DNA from: Thermoanaerobacterium sp. RBIITD | GTDB lineage: Bacteria > Bacillota > Thermoanaerobacteria > Thermoanaerobacterales > Thermoanaerobacteraceae | Direction: 5' to 3' | DNA length: 64,000 nt | NCBI RefSeq assembly: GCF_900205865.1 | Contig: NZ_LT906662.1 | Coordinates: 310,001 to 374,000, forward strand | The notes under the pieces: generated by a model | Told to the model about the DNA's origin: nothing | The model's database searches: none | Seen by the model: the letters and a program-made list of their open reading frames with translations, nothing else | Part shown: piece after piece, positions 1 through 8,356 of the stretch | Numbering within the stretch: position 1 is the stretch's first letter | How the letters are laid out: each line of letters opens with the position of its first letter | Made by a program: the position numbers and the translations under genes

Positions 1-2098
1 TTTCATTGTTATTAAATGCTTTAATAAACGCTTCTATAACCCCAATAGGGTTTTTTCTATAAGACCAACTATTTAAGTCGCACATATAGCCAACTATAAA
101 ATTATAATTCTTTCTTATATCCTTTAACACAGCTATTTCTTCACTTTTTATGCTTTGTAACTCTACTACATGTGGTACAACAGAAGTATTAATATTTAAC
201 TTTTGTAAAGCTTCTTTCATATATGAGCTTATTGAAAAAATCTCATCAAAGTATGGACTTGCATTTACAAAATCATTTGTAGGCTCATTTGATTCCCACG
301 CCCAAACTCCTATTACATTAGAGATTTTTTTAATGCGAGCAAAAAAATTTCTTCTATAATAAGAATATTCTAAAAAATGAAGAAACTCATTCGCTGTCAT
401 ATGAACAAAAACGTAAGATGGATAATATGTTATATATTCTTTAATAAGTCTATTAAACCAATCCTTTTCAGATAAATCAAATTTTTTTATTTGAAAACCT
501 AGAAGTTCTAATGATTTAATATAACCTCTAGCAGCTTCTCCTACACCAGACTTTGCGCTCAAATGACCTATGTAAAATACAGTCGGTTTTCCAGCTTTGT
601 TATATTCAGATTCACGTATAAGTTTGCTTAAGTTCTCTCTTAAATCTTTTAAGGGATCTTTTCTTACAAATTCTTCAACTAATTTAAAATACTCAGGATG
701 TTTTTCACGCATGATTTTACTATTTCTTTCATTTAATTTTTTCTTTTCTTCTGACAAGAAAGAACCACCATGTTTGTGATAAACAAAAAGATTTGTAGCT
801 ATCACATGTTTATAACCATTCTTTCTTGCTCTCATAGACCAATCATTTTCCTCATAGAAGCCTCTTCCAAATATTTCATCAAAAAGACCAATCTTTTCAT
901 ATACTTTCCGATTTACAGCCATACAAAATCCAACTGCTGTTGGAATTTCAACATAATTTTTTTCAAAATCTACATATTGAAAGTATGAATCTAAGGTAGC
1001 AACATCCATACCCTCAAATATTGGATTGTCAACAAGAAAATTTGGAAAACTACAAATTGTCCCTGCATTAGTAAATGGAGTTACACTTGCAATATTATTT
1101 TTTATTATTATTGGATATATCATTCGTTCTAGCCAATGTGGTGGTACCTCAGTATCTGTATTTATAATAACAAAATGATTTTTAGTAAGCTTAGCAAGTT
1201 TATTAACTGTCTTTACAAAACCTAAATTCTCTTCATTCTCAATAATAGTAATGTCTATATTTGGATTATTATTTTCAAAATCTGCTAAATATTTGGATAT
1301 ACTGGGATCCGTACTCTTATCATTTGCTATTAAAAGTCTATAAGGAACAAAAGTATTTTTTACAATGCTTTTAAGTAAAGAATCTAAAAATTCTCTTCCA
1401 TTATATACAGGAATCAATATATCTATTGGCCTTGAAATACTTACTTGTGGTATGAAAGGTTCTGGTAATAATAAATCTATAACATCCGATATGTTCTTGT
1501 AATTTTCTTCGTATATCTTTAAATCTGAATTTACAGTATTTAACTTCAATCTCATCTTATCAAAAAACGCTTTTAATCCATACGTTCTTATGTAATCGAT
1601 GCTCTTTTTGACGTTCGTTTTATTAATTAATCTCAATAGTTTTATGAGTTTTGCAGGGTCATTTTGAATTGCTAATAATCTCTCTCCATTGTTTACCTTC
1701 GTTTTTCTACCTTCATATTGACCATATTTTATATAGTGTACAAGAGGATTTAATCCTGCATCTTTAACATCTGGATTTGCTAACAAGTAGTATCCTGAGT
1801 CAAACTCAGGATTTGGCCATCTTCCTTCTTTTGCACCAAATAAAATATAATGCAAAAGTGGATTTACACCGCTTTGAGCCACATCGGGATATTTATCTAA
1901 ATAAAACGCCGTCTGAAAATATGGACTAGGATTTCTTCTTTCCTTTTCACCAAATAATATATAATGTTTAATTGGGTCTATGTCAGCTTGTCTTACATCT
2001 GGATACGATTTTAAATAATATATTTCGTCAAAAAGTCCGCTCTTTTTTATAATATATTTTTTACCTGATAAACCAAAAAATTTAATACATTTAATCAT
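1..2098 (-). CDS. Two-domain glycosyltransferase (GT2 then GT4), 3' end outside window
   Basis: The reading frame is open from an ATG at 2098 to the window edge (about 699 residues seen), so the C-terminus is missing. Residues about 22-131 hold three tandem copies of a roughly 36-residue motif (pattern YYL..NPDV..AG.NPL.HYI..G..EGR) often found in front of bacterial surface-polysaccharide glycosyltransferases. A GT2 domain follows, with IDILIPVYNG, the acidic motif NTDTEVPP and GFYEENDWSMRA. Near residue 520 a second, GT4-like domain begins (PTVFYIGHLSAKSGVGEAAR, then GVWAWESNEP). The enzyme probably adds two sugars to an exported glycan. Its ATG overlaps the TGA of the FkbM gene by four bases (ATGA), so the two are likely translationally coupled. 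The family assignment is firm; the sugar specificity is unknown. Confidence 0.88.
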   Translation of the reverse strand, partial: MIKCIKFFGLSGKKYIIKKSGLFDEIYYLKSYPDVRQADIDPIKHYILFGEKERRNPSPYFQTAFYLDKYPDVAQSGVNPLLHYILFGAKEGRWPNPEFDSGYYLLANPDVKDAGLNPLVHYIKYGQYEGRKTKVNNGERLLAIQNDPAKLIKLLRLINKTNVKKSIDYIRTYGLKAFFDKMRLKLNTVNSDLKIYEENYKNISDVIDLLLPEPFIPQVSISRPIDILIPVYNGREFLDSLLKSIVKNTFVPYRLLIANDKSTDPSISKYLADFENNNPNIDITIIENEENLGFVKTVNKLAKLTKNHFVIINTDTEVPPHWLERMIYPIIIKNNIASVTPFTNAGTICSFPNFLVDNPIFEGMDVATLDSYFQYVDFEKNYVEIPTAVGFCMAVNRKVYEKIGLFDEIFGRGFYEENDWSMRARKNGYKHVIATNLFVYHKHGGSFLSEEKKKLNERNSKIMREKHPEYFKLVEEFVRKDPLKDLRENLSKLIRESEYNKAGKPTVFYIGHLSAKSGVGEAARGYIKSLELLGFQIKKFDLSEKDWFNRLIKEYITYYPSYVFVHMTANEFLHFLEYSYYRRNFFARIKKISNVIGVWAWESNEPTNDFVNASPYFDEIFSISSYMKEALQKLNINTSVVPHVVELQSIKSEEIAVLKDIRKNYNFIVGYMCDLNSWSYRKNPIGVIEAFIKAFNNNE

Positions 2099-3330
2099 AT
2101 TCCTGTCGTCCTTCCTATTACTTTTTTCTTTATTTTCCTTAATCTATTTAAGATCTTTCTTATGGGTCTTGTATAGCGCCAACTTCTGCTGAGTAAAACA
2201 GAAATTAATTCGTTCTCTAAAGAAATAATCTTAGAGTTTAGTTCTTCAATAAATGAGTCTTTGTTGGTGAGCTCATTGCTTAGACTTTTGATTTCAACCT
2301 CTCTTGATTCTAATTTGTTCTCTAATGAGATCATCTTCGAGTTTAGCTCTTGAATAAATGAGTCTTTGTTGGTGAGCTCATTGCTTAGATTTTTGATATT
2401 TGTATCTTTTAATTTTAATTCATTTTCTAAAGAACCAATTTTAGGAGAAGGATAATTGATACCCAATTTTAAAGCCGCTTTCGATGTACTCAATATTTCG
2501 TAAGGATATTGAGGTTTGTGTAGTAAAAGTAATGCTAAATCATCAACTGTTTCTATTTTGGGAAGATTGAGAATATACAAACTATCCTCGTATTTATAGA
2601 ACTTATTTAAATGAATCAATAAAAGTCCGCATTCTTTTGCCTCCCCAAATATGTTTTTGGTAGATGAATTATAATTTTTCTCGTTATATGCAGAACTTAT
2701 AATACCATAAACTATATAACCAAATCTTTTAGCCCATTCAAGTATAGGTACAGAATTTTGTAGACTAATTAACTCAAGAAAAATTACAGGTTTATACTTA
2801 ATTATTAAATTTTCGCTGCCCTCTAACAATTCAAGTTCCATACCTTCTACGTCCGCTTTAATAAAATGGAGTGAATCGTTTAAAATAGAATCAAGTCGCC
2901 GTTGTTCAACAATAATTTGATGATTTCTGTCATTACTTTCTTTATTAACATCTAACAAGCAACTTCCACCTACATTGTTATTTGTATTAATAAATAAACT
3001 AACCTGCCCTTCAGCATTTCCTAATGCATATGGATATAATACAACATTACTGCATGAATTTCGTACACAATTATTTTCTAATATTCTAAAAGCTATAGGA
3101 TTTGGTTCAAATGCAATTACCCTGCCACTATTGCCAACTATATTAGCAAATGCTATTGTATGCGTACCAATGTATGCACCTGCATCTATTACTGTATCTC
3201 CTGGTTTAATAAACTTAGCAAGGGTATCTATTTCTATTTGTGCCCATTCTCCATACTCTATAAGCGATTTAGATATCAAATCGTTTAAAGACATAATTTC
3301 AAAAATTCCATAACGGCAGCTAATCTCCAT
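2095..3330 (-). CDS. FkbM-family SAM methyltransferase with C-terminal coiled coil
   Basis: 411 residues. The N-terminal half is an FkbM-type methyltransferase: SAM loop VIDAGAYIGTHT at about residues 48-59, then AFEPNP and IKADVEGMELELLEG. Such enzymes O-methylate sugars in glycans and natural products. Residues about 290-385 form a coiled coil built from a 35-residue repeat, closed by a basic SRSWRYTRPIRK motif that also occurs at the end of many polysaccharide-modifying enzymes and may help dock them to the assembly complex (inference). A good AGGAGG site lies about 9 bases before the ATG at 3330. The 3' end overlaps the downstream glycosyltransferase. The gene follows the ABC exporter genes, which fits modification of the exported chain. 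The substrate is unknown. Confidence 0.87.
   Translation of the reverse strand: MEISCRYGIFEIMSLNDLISKSLIEYGEWAQIEIDTLAKFIKPGDTVIDAGAYIGTHTIAFANIVGNSGRVIAFEPNPIAFRILENNCVRNSCSNVVLYPYALGNAEGQVSLFINTNNNVGGSCLLDVNKESNDRNHQIIVEQRRLDSILNDSLHFIKADVEGMELELLEGSENLIIKYKPVIFLELISLQNSVPILEWAKRFGYIVYGIISSAYNEKNYNSSTKNIFGEAKECGLLLIHLNKFYKYEDSLYILNLPKIETVDDLALLLLHKPQYPYEILSTSKAALKLGINYPSPKIGSLENELKLKDTNIKNLSNELTNKDSFIQELNSKMISLENKLESREVEIKSLSNELTNKDSFIEELNSKIISLENELISVLLSRSWRYTRPIRKILNRLRKIKKKVIGRTTGI
2248..2389 (-). repeat. 105-bp tandem repeat coding for a 35-residue coiled-coil unit
   Basis: A block of about 37 identical bases starts at 2248 and again at 2353, a period of 105 bp (35 codons). It encodes ELTNKDSFIxELNSK followed by ISLEN in both units. 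The near identity at DNA level suggests a recent in-frame duplication lengthening the coiled coil of the FkbM methyltransferase. Confidence 0.85.
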
Positions 3331-3348
3331 AACTACTTCCTCCTAAAA

Positions 3349-3382
3349 TCATCACCTTTATTCTTAACCATAAAGGTGATGA
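3349..3382. other. 12-bp perfect inverted repeat in the FkbM leader
   Basis: Arms TCATCACCTTTA (3349-3360) and TAAAGGTGATGA (3371-3382) are perfectly complementary around a 10-base loop. On the minus strand the hairpin stands just before the FkbM Shine-Dalgarno sequence (3340-3345) and is followed by only TTTTA, so it is more likely a leader structure or mRNA-processing hairpin than a full terminator. In the plus direction it is followed by an AT-rich run. Confidence 0.6.
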
Positions 3383-3497
3383 GTAATTTTTAAATGTTGA
3401 GATTTTATATTATCATCTACAATTGTAAAAAATTGCTTTTCTCTATTATTAAATCTTAAAAAGTACATCTCCCATATATTCCTAATAATGATTTGTC

Positions 3498-3971
3498 TTA
3501 TTTTACTTCTATTTTTATTTTTTCATCTGACACATACACAGCTTTATTGCCCTTCTTCAGATTAAACTCTATATAGTAAGACCCCTTCGCATTTGGAACA
3601 GTTATTGGTACATCTACATCTACAAAATATTTATAATAAATTTCACCCGGAATAACTATATTTCCGCAATCTGATTTAACAGCTTTTAAATTGCTGTCCA
3701 GAATATTATAAGATAACATTACAGGTTGAGGTTCTAAACCATTCCACACATACGAACCTTCATTTACAAGTCTTAACTTTAAAATTGCATTCTGCCCAGG
3801 TGAAAAATTTAAATTTCCATCTTCAATAATAATTTTCGCCTTATACCTCACCGGCACTTCATCTGTAAATCTCGTATAAAACTCACTTGAAATATTAACA
3901 TTAGCAATTAAAAACAATACAGATAATAAAAGAAAAAATATCGATATAATGCTTTTTTTGATTTTAGACAA
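3498..3971 (-). CDS. Membrane-anchored Ig-like domain protein
   Basis: 157 residues. A basic start and a hydrophobic stretch (residues about 7-27, SIISIFFLLLSVLFLIA) form a signal anchor. The rest is one beta-sandwich-like domain with a pattern (L.L.NEG...W......PV.LSYN, then IPGE and a GSYYIEFNL strand) resembling Ig-like domains found in some glycosyltransferases and cell-surface proteins. It lies 13 bases downstream of the Wzt-like ATPase in the same direction. A role at the cell surface in glycan export or binding is inferred from position only; no catalytic motif is seen. Confidence 0.6.
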   Translation of the reverse strand: MSKIKKSIISIFFLLLSVLFLIANVNISSEFYTRFTDEVPVRYKAKIIIEDGNLNFSPGQNAILKLRLVNEGSYVWNGLEPQPVMLSYNILDSNLKAVKSDCGNIVIPGEIYYKYFVDVDVPITVPNAKGSYYIEFNLKKGNKAVYVSDEKIKIEVK

Positions 3972-3984
3972 AATTCATCACCCA

Positions 3985-5196
3985 CTATAATATTTGCCAT
4001 TCATGGTCCAGCCTAAATATTCCAACTTCTTTTATTGTTGAGTATGTATTAAAAGTTAATACTGATTTTTTGTAGTCATAAAGTTCACCACTAATTCTAT
4101 GGCATGAAACATCAAGAAAATATTCACCATCGAGAAGATTTAATTCTTTTATTCGAAACATTACTTCACCTTCACTTTTCAATTCTTTAATATTTATATT
4201 GTCAAGGTGCGTATTAGTGCCAAAACAGTTTAACCCATTGCTGTTGTATACTGCCATCCCAAATACCACATCATTCCCTACGTCCGAATTACATTTGTAA
4301 GATATTTTAATTATAGCTTCTTCTCCTGTTCTAAAAGTGTTTTTTTCTCTGCCATCTGCATCGATAAGCTTAACTTTTGTAATTCTAACTTCACCTGTCC
4401 CAATTATATTATCCTCTGCGGCATTTGTTTCAGCTTTTACACTAATATTCATATCTTTTTTATTATCCCTTTCCGTGGAAAAATCAAGATATGACCTTAT
4501 GACATCCCGCGGAGACCCCTCTTCCTTTACAATACCTTTATCTATCCAAACAGCTTTATCACATAATTTTTCAATCGAACCTAAATCATGTGACACAATA
4601 ACAATAGTAACACCTTTTTTTTTAAACTCACTTAGTTTGTTAAAGCATTTTCTTTGGAAATGCTCATCTCCAACCGCTAATATCTCATCAATTAAAAATA
4701 TATCAGGGTCAATATTTATTGCAACTGAAAATGCAAGCCTCATATACATACCTGATGAATATGTCCTTACAGGCGTATCAATAAATTCCTCTAATTCAGA
4801 AAAAGATATAATATCATCAATTTTTTTATCAATTTCTCTCTTTGTAAAGCCAAAAATAGACGCATTTACATATATGTTTTCCCTCCCTGTAAAATCAGGA
4901 TGAAAACCTGCTCCTAATTCAATAAGACTCGATACTTTACCTCTTGTTATGATCTTTCCATTGTCCGGATATATAATCTTAGAAATTAGCTTAAGGAGGG
5001 TACTTTTCCCAGAACCATTTTCTCCAATTATACCAATTGATTCTCCTTTTTTAACTTTTAAAGAAACGTTATTTAAAGGCACAAATTCCTCGATTAAACT
5101 CCTGTTCTTTAAAATAAGCCTGTCTTTTAATGTAGTTGGCTTGCCCCTATGAATCTTAAAAATCTTTGTTACATTATCTACTTCGATAGCATACAT
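3985..5196 (-). CDS. Polysaccharide ABC exporter ATP-binding protein (Wzt/TagH type)
   Basis: 403 residues. The nucleotide-binding domain has Walker A GENGSGKS (58-65), signature YSSGM (146-150) and Walker B IFLIDE (166-171), followed by the H-loop IVSHD. An extra C-terminal domain (about 250-403) has the beta-sandwich pattern of Wzt C-terminal domains, which in known systems recognise the modified non-reducing end of the chain before export. It works with the permease encoded 2 bases upstream. The FkbM methyltransferase downstream would suit a chain capped by methylation (inference). Assignment to ABC-dependent polysaccharide or teichoic acid export is strong; the polymer is unknown. Confidence 0.92.
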   Translation of the reverse strand: MYAIEVDNVTKIFKIHRGKPTTLKDRLILKNRSLIEEFVPLNNVSLKVKKGESIGIIGENGSGKSTLLKLISKIIYPDNGKIITRGKVSSLIELGAGFHPDFTGRENIYVNASIFGFTKREIDKKIDDIISFSELEEFIDTPVRTYSSGMYMRLAFSVAINIDPDIFLIDEILAVGDEHFQRKCFNKLSEFKKKGVTIVIVSHDLGSIEKLCDKAVWIDKGIVKEEGSPRDVIRSYLDFSTERDNKKDMNISVKAETNAAEDNIIGTGEVRITKVKLIDADGREKNTFRTGEEAIIKISYKCNSDVGNDVVFGMAVYNSNGLNCFGTNTHLDNINIKELKSEGEVMFRIKELNLLDGEYFLDVSCHRISGELYDYKKSVLTFNTYSTIKEVGIFRLDHEWQIL

Positions 5197-5198
5197 AA

Positions 5199-5975
5199 TT
5201 ATATTTCCTCCGCAAATCTTCTTTGAAGTCTATCAAACAAAATAAATGCAAAAACATTAAAACATATACCCATCAAAAAAATCAAAAGCAAAGACTTTTT
5301 ACTTGGCCAGAGTCCATAATAAAGAATATCTCTGTAAGGTAAAATAATCGAAGTCATAGGATTTAAAAAAAACAGTTTTAAATATTTATCTGGTACTAAA
5401 TTAATAGGAAAAACAATAGGCGTTAAATAGAACCATGCCATTGTTACAATTCCCAATATATGCTCAAGGTCTCTAAAAAACACATTTAGAGCAGAAAAAA
5501 TAATACTCAATCCTACTACAAACAATAATTCATTTATCATTACTATCGGCAGCAGTACTATAGAAGATGAAAGATGAATTTTAAAAATAAAAAGCACTAT
5601 AAATACTATAATAAAGCCAAATATCATGTTTATAAAACCAGTAAGTGCAACAGATATAGGCAATATAATCCTCGGGAAATATATTTTTTTGACAAGATTG
5701 CTATTTGCCATAATAGTTGTAGTACTCTGTGTAATTGAAGTTGAAAAAAATATCCACGGTAGTAGTGCTACAAATAAAAACATAGCAAAATTATATATAT
5801 TCATCCTCATAATTGTAGAAAAAACTATTGAATATACTACAAGTTGCAGCAAAGGATTAATAAATGTCCACAAAAAACCTAAAAAAGAGCCTCTATATCT
5901 TGTCCTTAAATCTTTCTTTACCATGCTAAAAAGCATTTCTCTATATTCGTATAGTTCTCTCAATGTTGTCATCAT
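5199..5975 (-). CDS. Polysaccharide ABC exporter permease (Wzm/TagG type)
   Basis: 258 residues, an ABC-2 type integral membrane protein. The cytoplasmic start MMTTLRELYEYREMLFSMV with KKDLRTRYRGSFLGFLWT and PLLQLVVYS is characteristic of the O-antigen/teichoic acid export permease family, and about six hydrophobic segments follow. Its stop lies 2 bases before the start of the partner ATPase gene, so the two form one transcription unit. It is the first gene of the visible export cluster; no convincing promoter was found in the 325 bp upstream. Confidence 0.92.
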   Translation of the reverse strand: MMTTLRELYEYREMLFSMVKKDLRTRYRGSFLGFLWTFINPLLQLVVYSIVFSTIMRMNIYNFAMFLFVALLPWIFFSTSITQSTTTIMANSNLVKKIYFPRIILPISVALTGFINMIFGFIIVFIVLFIFKIHLSSSIVLLPIVMINELLFVVGLSIIFSALNVFFRDLEHILGIVTMAWFYLTPIVFPINLVPDKYLKLFFLNPMTSIILPYRDILYYGLWPSKKSLLLIFLMGICFNVFAFILFDRLQRRFAEEI

Positions 5976-6317
5976 TATAACCTCGCTTAATTAAATTTAA
6001 GTCAAAAATCGACTACAAAATCAAATATTTCACTCTTTTATTTCCATAGTTATCATAAGTCATTGCTAAAAAAGCAAATGGTATAAAAAGGCAAAACTCC
6101 GCCCTACGGACATCGACAATTTAAATTATCATCTCCGCTATCCACTCTTATATTACAACCGACAAAATTTAATGGCGCCGAAACAGCCTCATAAATTTTA
6201 TCGGATCATGTAACATAAACAACAATAATATATTCGACAAAAAATAACAATTTCCTTCTTTTTTAAAGAAATTTTTATTTCGCTAAGGAAATATAAATAT
6301 GGATTTATGTTTATATA
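5976..6317. other. Intergenic stretch with no recognisable gene
   Basis: AT-rich DNA upstream of the exporter permease. A short minus-strand frame ending near 6015 contains a hydrophobic piece (FAFLAMTYDNYGNKR) that could be the tail of a decayed gene, but it cannot be assigned. No riboswitch or clear promoter was recognised. Confidence 0.4.
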
Positions 6318-6477
6318 TCAAAAATACTAATTTGTTTTTATCTGGTAATCTTTTTATTAATTCGATATTTTTATTAAGCAAAAACATTTATCTATTATTA
6401 TGTTTTATAATTATACATAGCCATTTCTATGTTATAATTTGCATAACAATAGTAACATCCATTAGGACACGTATTAT
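6318..6477 (-). pseudogene. Remnant of the 3' end of a DUF1848 gene
   Basis: This segment matches 22514-22690, the end of the DUF1848 gene, at most positions. The shared text includes the stretch encoding NGCYYCYAN and the LLNKDIELIKRLP-like region, but it carries indels and frame breaks. Only the last 50-odd codons survive. It directly abuts a second remnant (nucleotidyltransferase), so two unrelated gene ends are joined here. Confidence 0.75.
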
Positions 6478-6735
6478 ATTTCCTTACGCAGATGCCGTCT
6501 CTTTTGATCCCTTAAAAATTGTGTATCAGCATATCTTAAAGATGCATAATATTTAAATTCATCAAAATGCCTTAATGAGCCATAAAGAAGCTTGCCATAT
6601 TTCGCTATTTGATACAATAGCAAAGGATTAGCTTTTTTTAATATCAACCAGATCGATTTTCCCATTTCTAAAATATATAGCTAGATTCGATAATAAATCT
6701 AACTCTTTATTACTAATAATGCCATCATCAAAATG
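6478..6735 (-). pseudogene. Remnant of MntA/MNT-type nucleotidyltransferase (antitoxin family)
   Basis: The 3' part reads KKANPLLLYQIAKYGKLLYG and then an R-Y-rich tail (YASLRYADTQFLRDQKRR). The 5' part reads ELDLLSNLAIYFRNGKIDLV in another frame. Together they match the second half of MNT-domain nucleotidyltransferases, the antitoxin partners of HEPN toxins. The frame changes within the A-run near the DIKKA codons, and the N-terminal GSxxxxD active-site half is absent. It is therefore a non-functional fragment. No HEPN gene is next to it. Confidence 0.65.
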
Positions 6736-6908
6736 TCATTTATTATTTATATTAGTAGTCACACTAACACTTCCCTTTTCAACACTTTTACATAATTATA
6801 TCACAAAACAGTGTTATATGCCTTCATTTGTCTTTGCTGATTCTATTACAGATTTCGTAAGACATCTATTTGATTTAATTCTATCATTATTCCAGTAAAA
6901 TAATCAAT

Positions 6909-8174
6909 TTATTTGATATAGCTTAATAAAAGCATAATGTTTAGAATCGACACAATAATCCCTATCGTCCATAGAAGAATTCTATAAAATAGCGTGTTTG
7001 CAAACTTTCCCATTATCCTCTTTGAAGAGGTCAGATATATAAGAAGGAAAATTGTAATAGGAAGCTGTATACTTAAAAACATCTGTGAATAAACAAGTCC
7101 CTCAAACGGATTTTTTATAAAAAGTATAATAAGTACTGCGAAAATATATGTAATAGCAACTCCAGTCTTTGTATGGCTGTCTCTAATATCGTACGGCTCA
7201 TCATAAAGCCCGGCAAAAATACTGCCTCCTGCCATTCCAGCTGTGACAGATGAAGAAATACCAGATAAAAGAAGAGCCAGTGCAAAAACAATTGCCGATG
7301 CATTTCCAAGAAGAGGCTTTAGCAAATGCTGCGCCTGTTCAAGCTCTGTAACATGCACATTGTTGATAAAAAAAGTTGACGCTGCAACAAGTATCATTGC
7401 GCTGTTTATTGCCCATCCTATAATCATTGAAAACAGCGTATCAAAAAACTCATAGTTAAGCTGTCTTACCATGATGTGCTCATCCTGTATATTCCACTGC
7501 CTGCTCTGTATAATCTCTGAATGTAAAAAAAGATTATGCGGCATCACGACAGCACCAAGTACGCTCATTATAACTGGCATCGACCCATACGGAAAATCAG
7601 GTCTTACCCATCCTACTAAAGCTTCGCTCCATTTTATATGGACTAAAGACAACTCAAATATGAAAGAAATACCTATAACCGATACAAATCCAATAATCCA
7701 CTTCTCAAGCTTTCTATATGAGTTTGTATAAAGCATCCACGATACAAGGATAAGCGTAAGTAAACTTCCAATTTTTATAGGTATTTTAAACAGCATATTG
7801 AGAGCTATTGCCGCACCGAGGATCTCTGCAAGTGCTGTCGATATAGAGGCAAAAACCGCTGAAATAAGCGATATTTTTGATATGTGCGGCTTTAAATATT
7901 TATTTGCAGCCTCAGACATGCAGTAGCCTGTAACGATTCCGAGATGTGCTGCATTGTGCTGAAGTATAATAAGCATAATAGTAGAAAGAGTCACTATCCA
8001 CAACAATTTGTAGCCGTAGTCTGATCCTGCAGCAACATTTGACGCCCAATTGCCGGGATCAATAAAGCCGACAGTAACTAAAAGTCCCGGTCCTATATAT
8101 TTAAAAAAGTCGAGTGCCATAAATTTCGGTTCATGTTTACCGTTAAAGAATTTTTTCATATATTTCAAAAACAT
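6909..8174 (-). CDS. NRAMP-family divalent metal transporter (MntH-like)
   Basis: 421 residues with about 11 hydrophobic segments. The diagnostic metal-binding motifs are present: DPGN in the first membrane helix (residues 39-42) and VVMPHNLFLHSE (about residue 210) in the sixth. Members import Mn2+ or Fe2+ with protons. The DPGN and MPH motifs support transport of transition metal rather than Mg2+. The start ATG at 8174 follows an AGAGGTGA ribosome binding site, and a 20-bp perfect palindrome about 30 bases upstream is a likely regulator site. It is a single-gene unit. Confidence 0.93.
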   Translation of the reverse strand: MFLKYMKKFFNGKHEPKFMALDFFKYIGPGLLVTVGFIDPGNWASNVAAGSDYGYKLLWIVTLSTIMLIILQHNAAHLGIVTGYCMSEAANKYLKPHISKISLISAVFASISTALAEILGAAIALNMLFKIPIKIGSLLTLILVSWMLYTNSYRKLEKWIIGFVSVIGISFIFELSLVHIKWSEALVGWVRPDFPYGSMPVIMSVLGAVVMPHNLFLHSEIIQSRQWNIQDEHIMVRQLNYEFFDTLFSMIIGWAINSAMILVAASTFFINNVHVTELEQAQHLLKPLLGNASAIVFALALLLSGISSSVTAGMAGGSIFAGLYDEPYDIRDSHTKTGVAITYIFAVLIILFIKNPFEGLVYSQMFLSIQLPITIFLLIYLTSSKRIMGKFANTLFYRILLWTIGIIVSILNIMLLLSYIK

Positions 8175-8204
8175 TTCATCACCTCTTTTGCAGTAAAATG
8201 CCTA

Positions 8205-8224
8205 TAATTATTATATAATAATTA
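8205..8224. promoter_or_regulatory. Perfect 20-bp palindrome upstream of the metal transporter
   Basis: TAATTATTAT followed by its exact reverse complement, ending 31 bases before the NRAMP ATG. Position and symmetry suggest an operator for a metal-responsive repressor (Fur/MntR-like), although the even-centred, pure A/T sequence is not a textbook box. An AT-rich background makes chance palindromes commoner, so this is tentative. Confidence 0.45.
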
Positions 8225-8246
8225 TTGTAAATTATAAACTCCTGAT

Positions 8247-8279
8247 AAAAATAAAAAATAAGGGCATATAGCTATACCC
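8247..8279 (-). terminator. Rho-independent terminator of the dehydratase-like operon
   Basis: On the minus strand a stem GGGTATA/TATGCCC (one G-U pair, 4-base loop; 8262-8279) is followed by a T-rich run (8247-8261). It lies about 80 bases beyond the stop of the activator gene and before the NRAMP promoter region. Confidence 0.65.
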
Positions 8280-8356
8280 ATATACCACAATTTCTTGCCG
8301 TCAAAATTGCACTTTACTAATGGATGCAGTCATAGCAATGAGCCGTATATTTTCAT

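Noticed and set aside
6080-6130. Possible riboswitch (GGGCGGAGTTTTGCC-like patch on the minus strand) upstream of the exporter permease
   Set aside because: No consensus core or pairing pattern of a known riboswitch class could be recognised.
6474-6665. A genuine 63-residue gene
   Set aside because: It is the out-of-frame end of a nucleotidyltransferase remnant whose upstream part lies in another frame.
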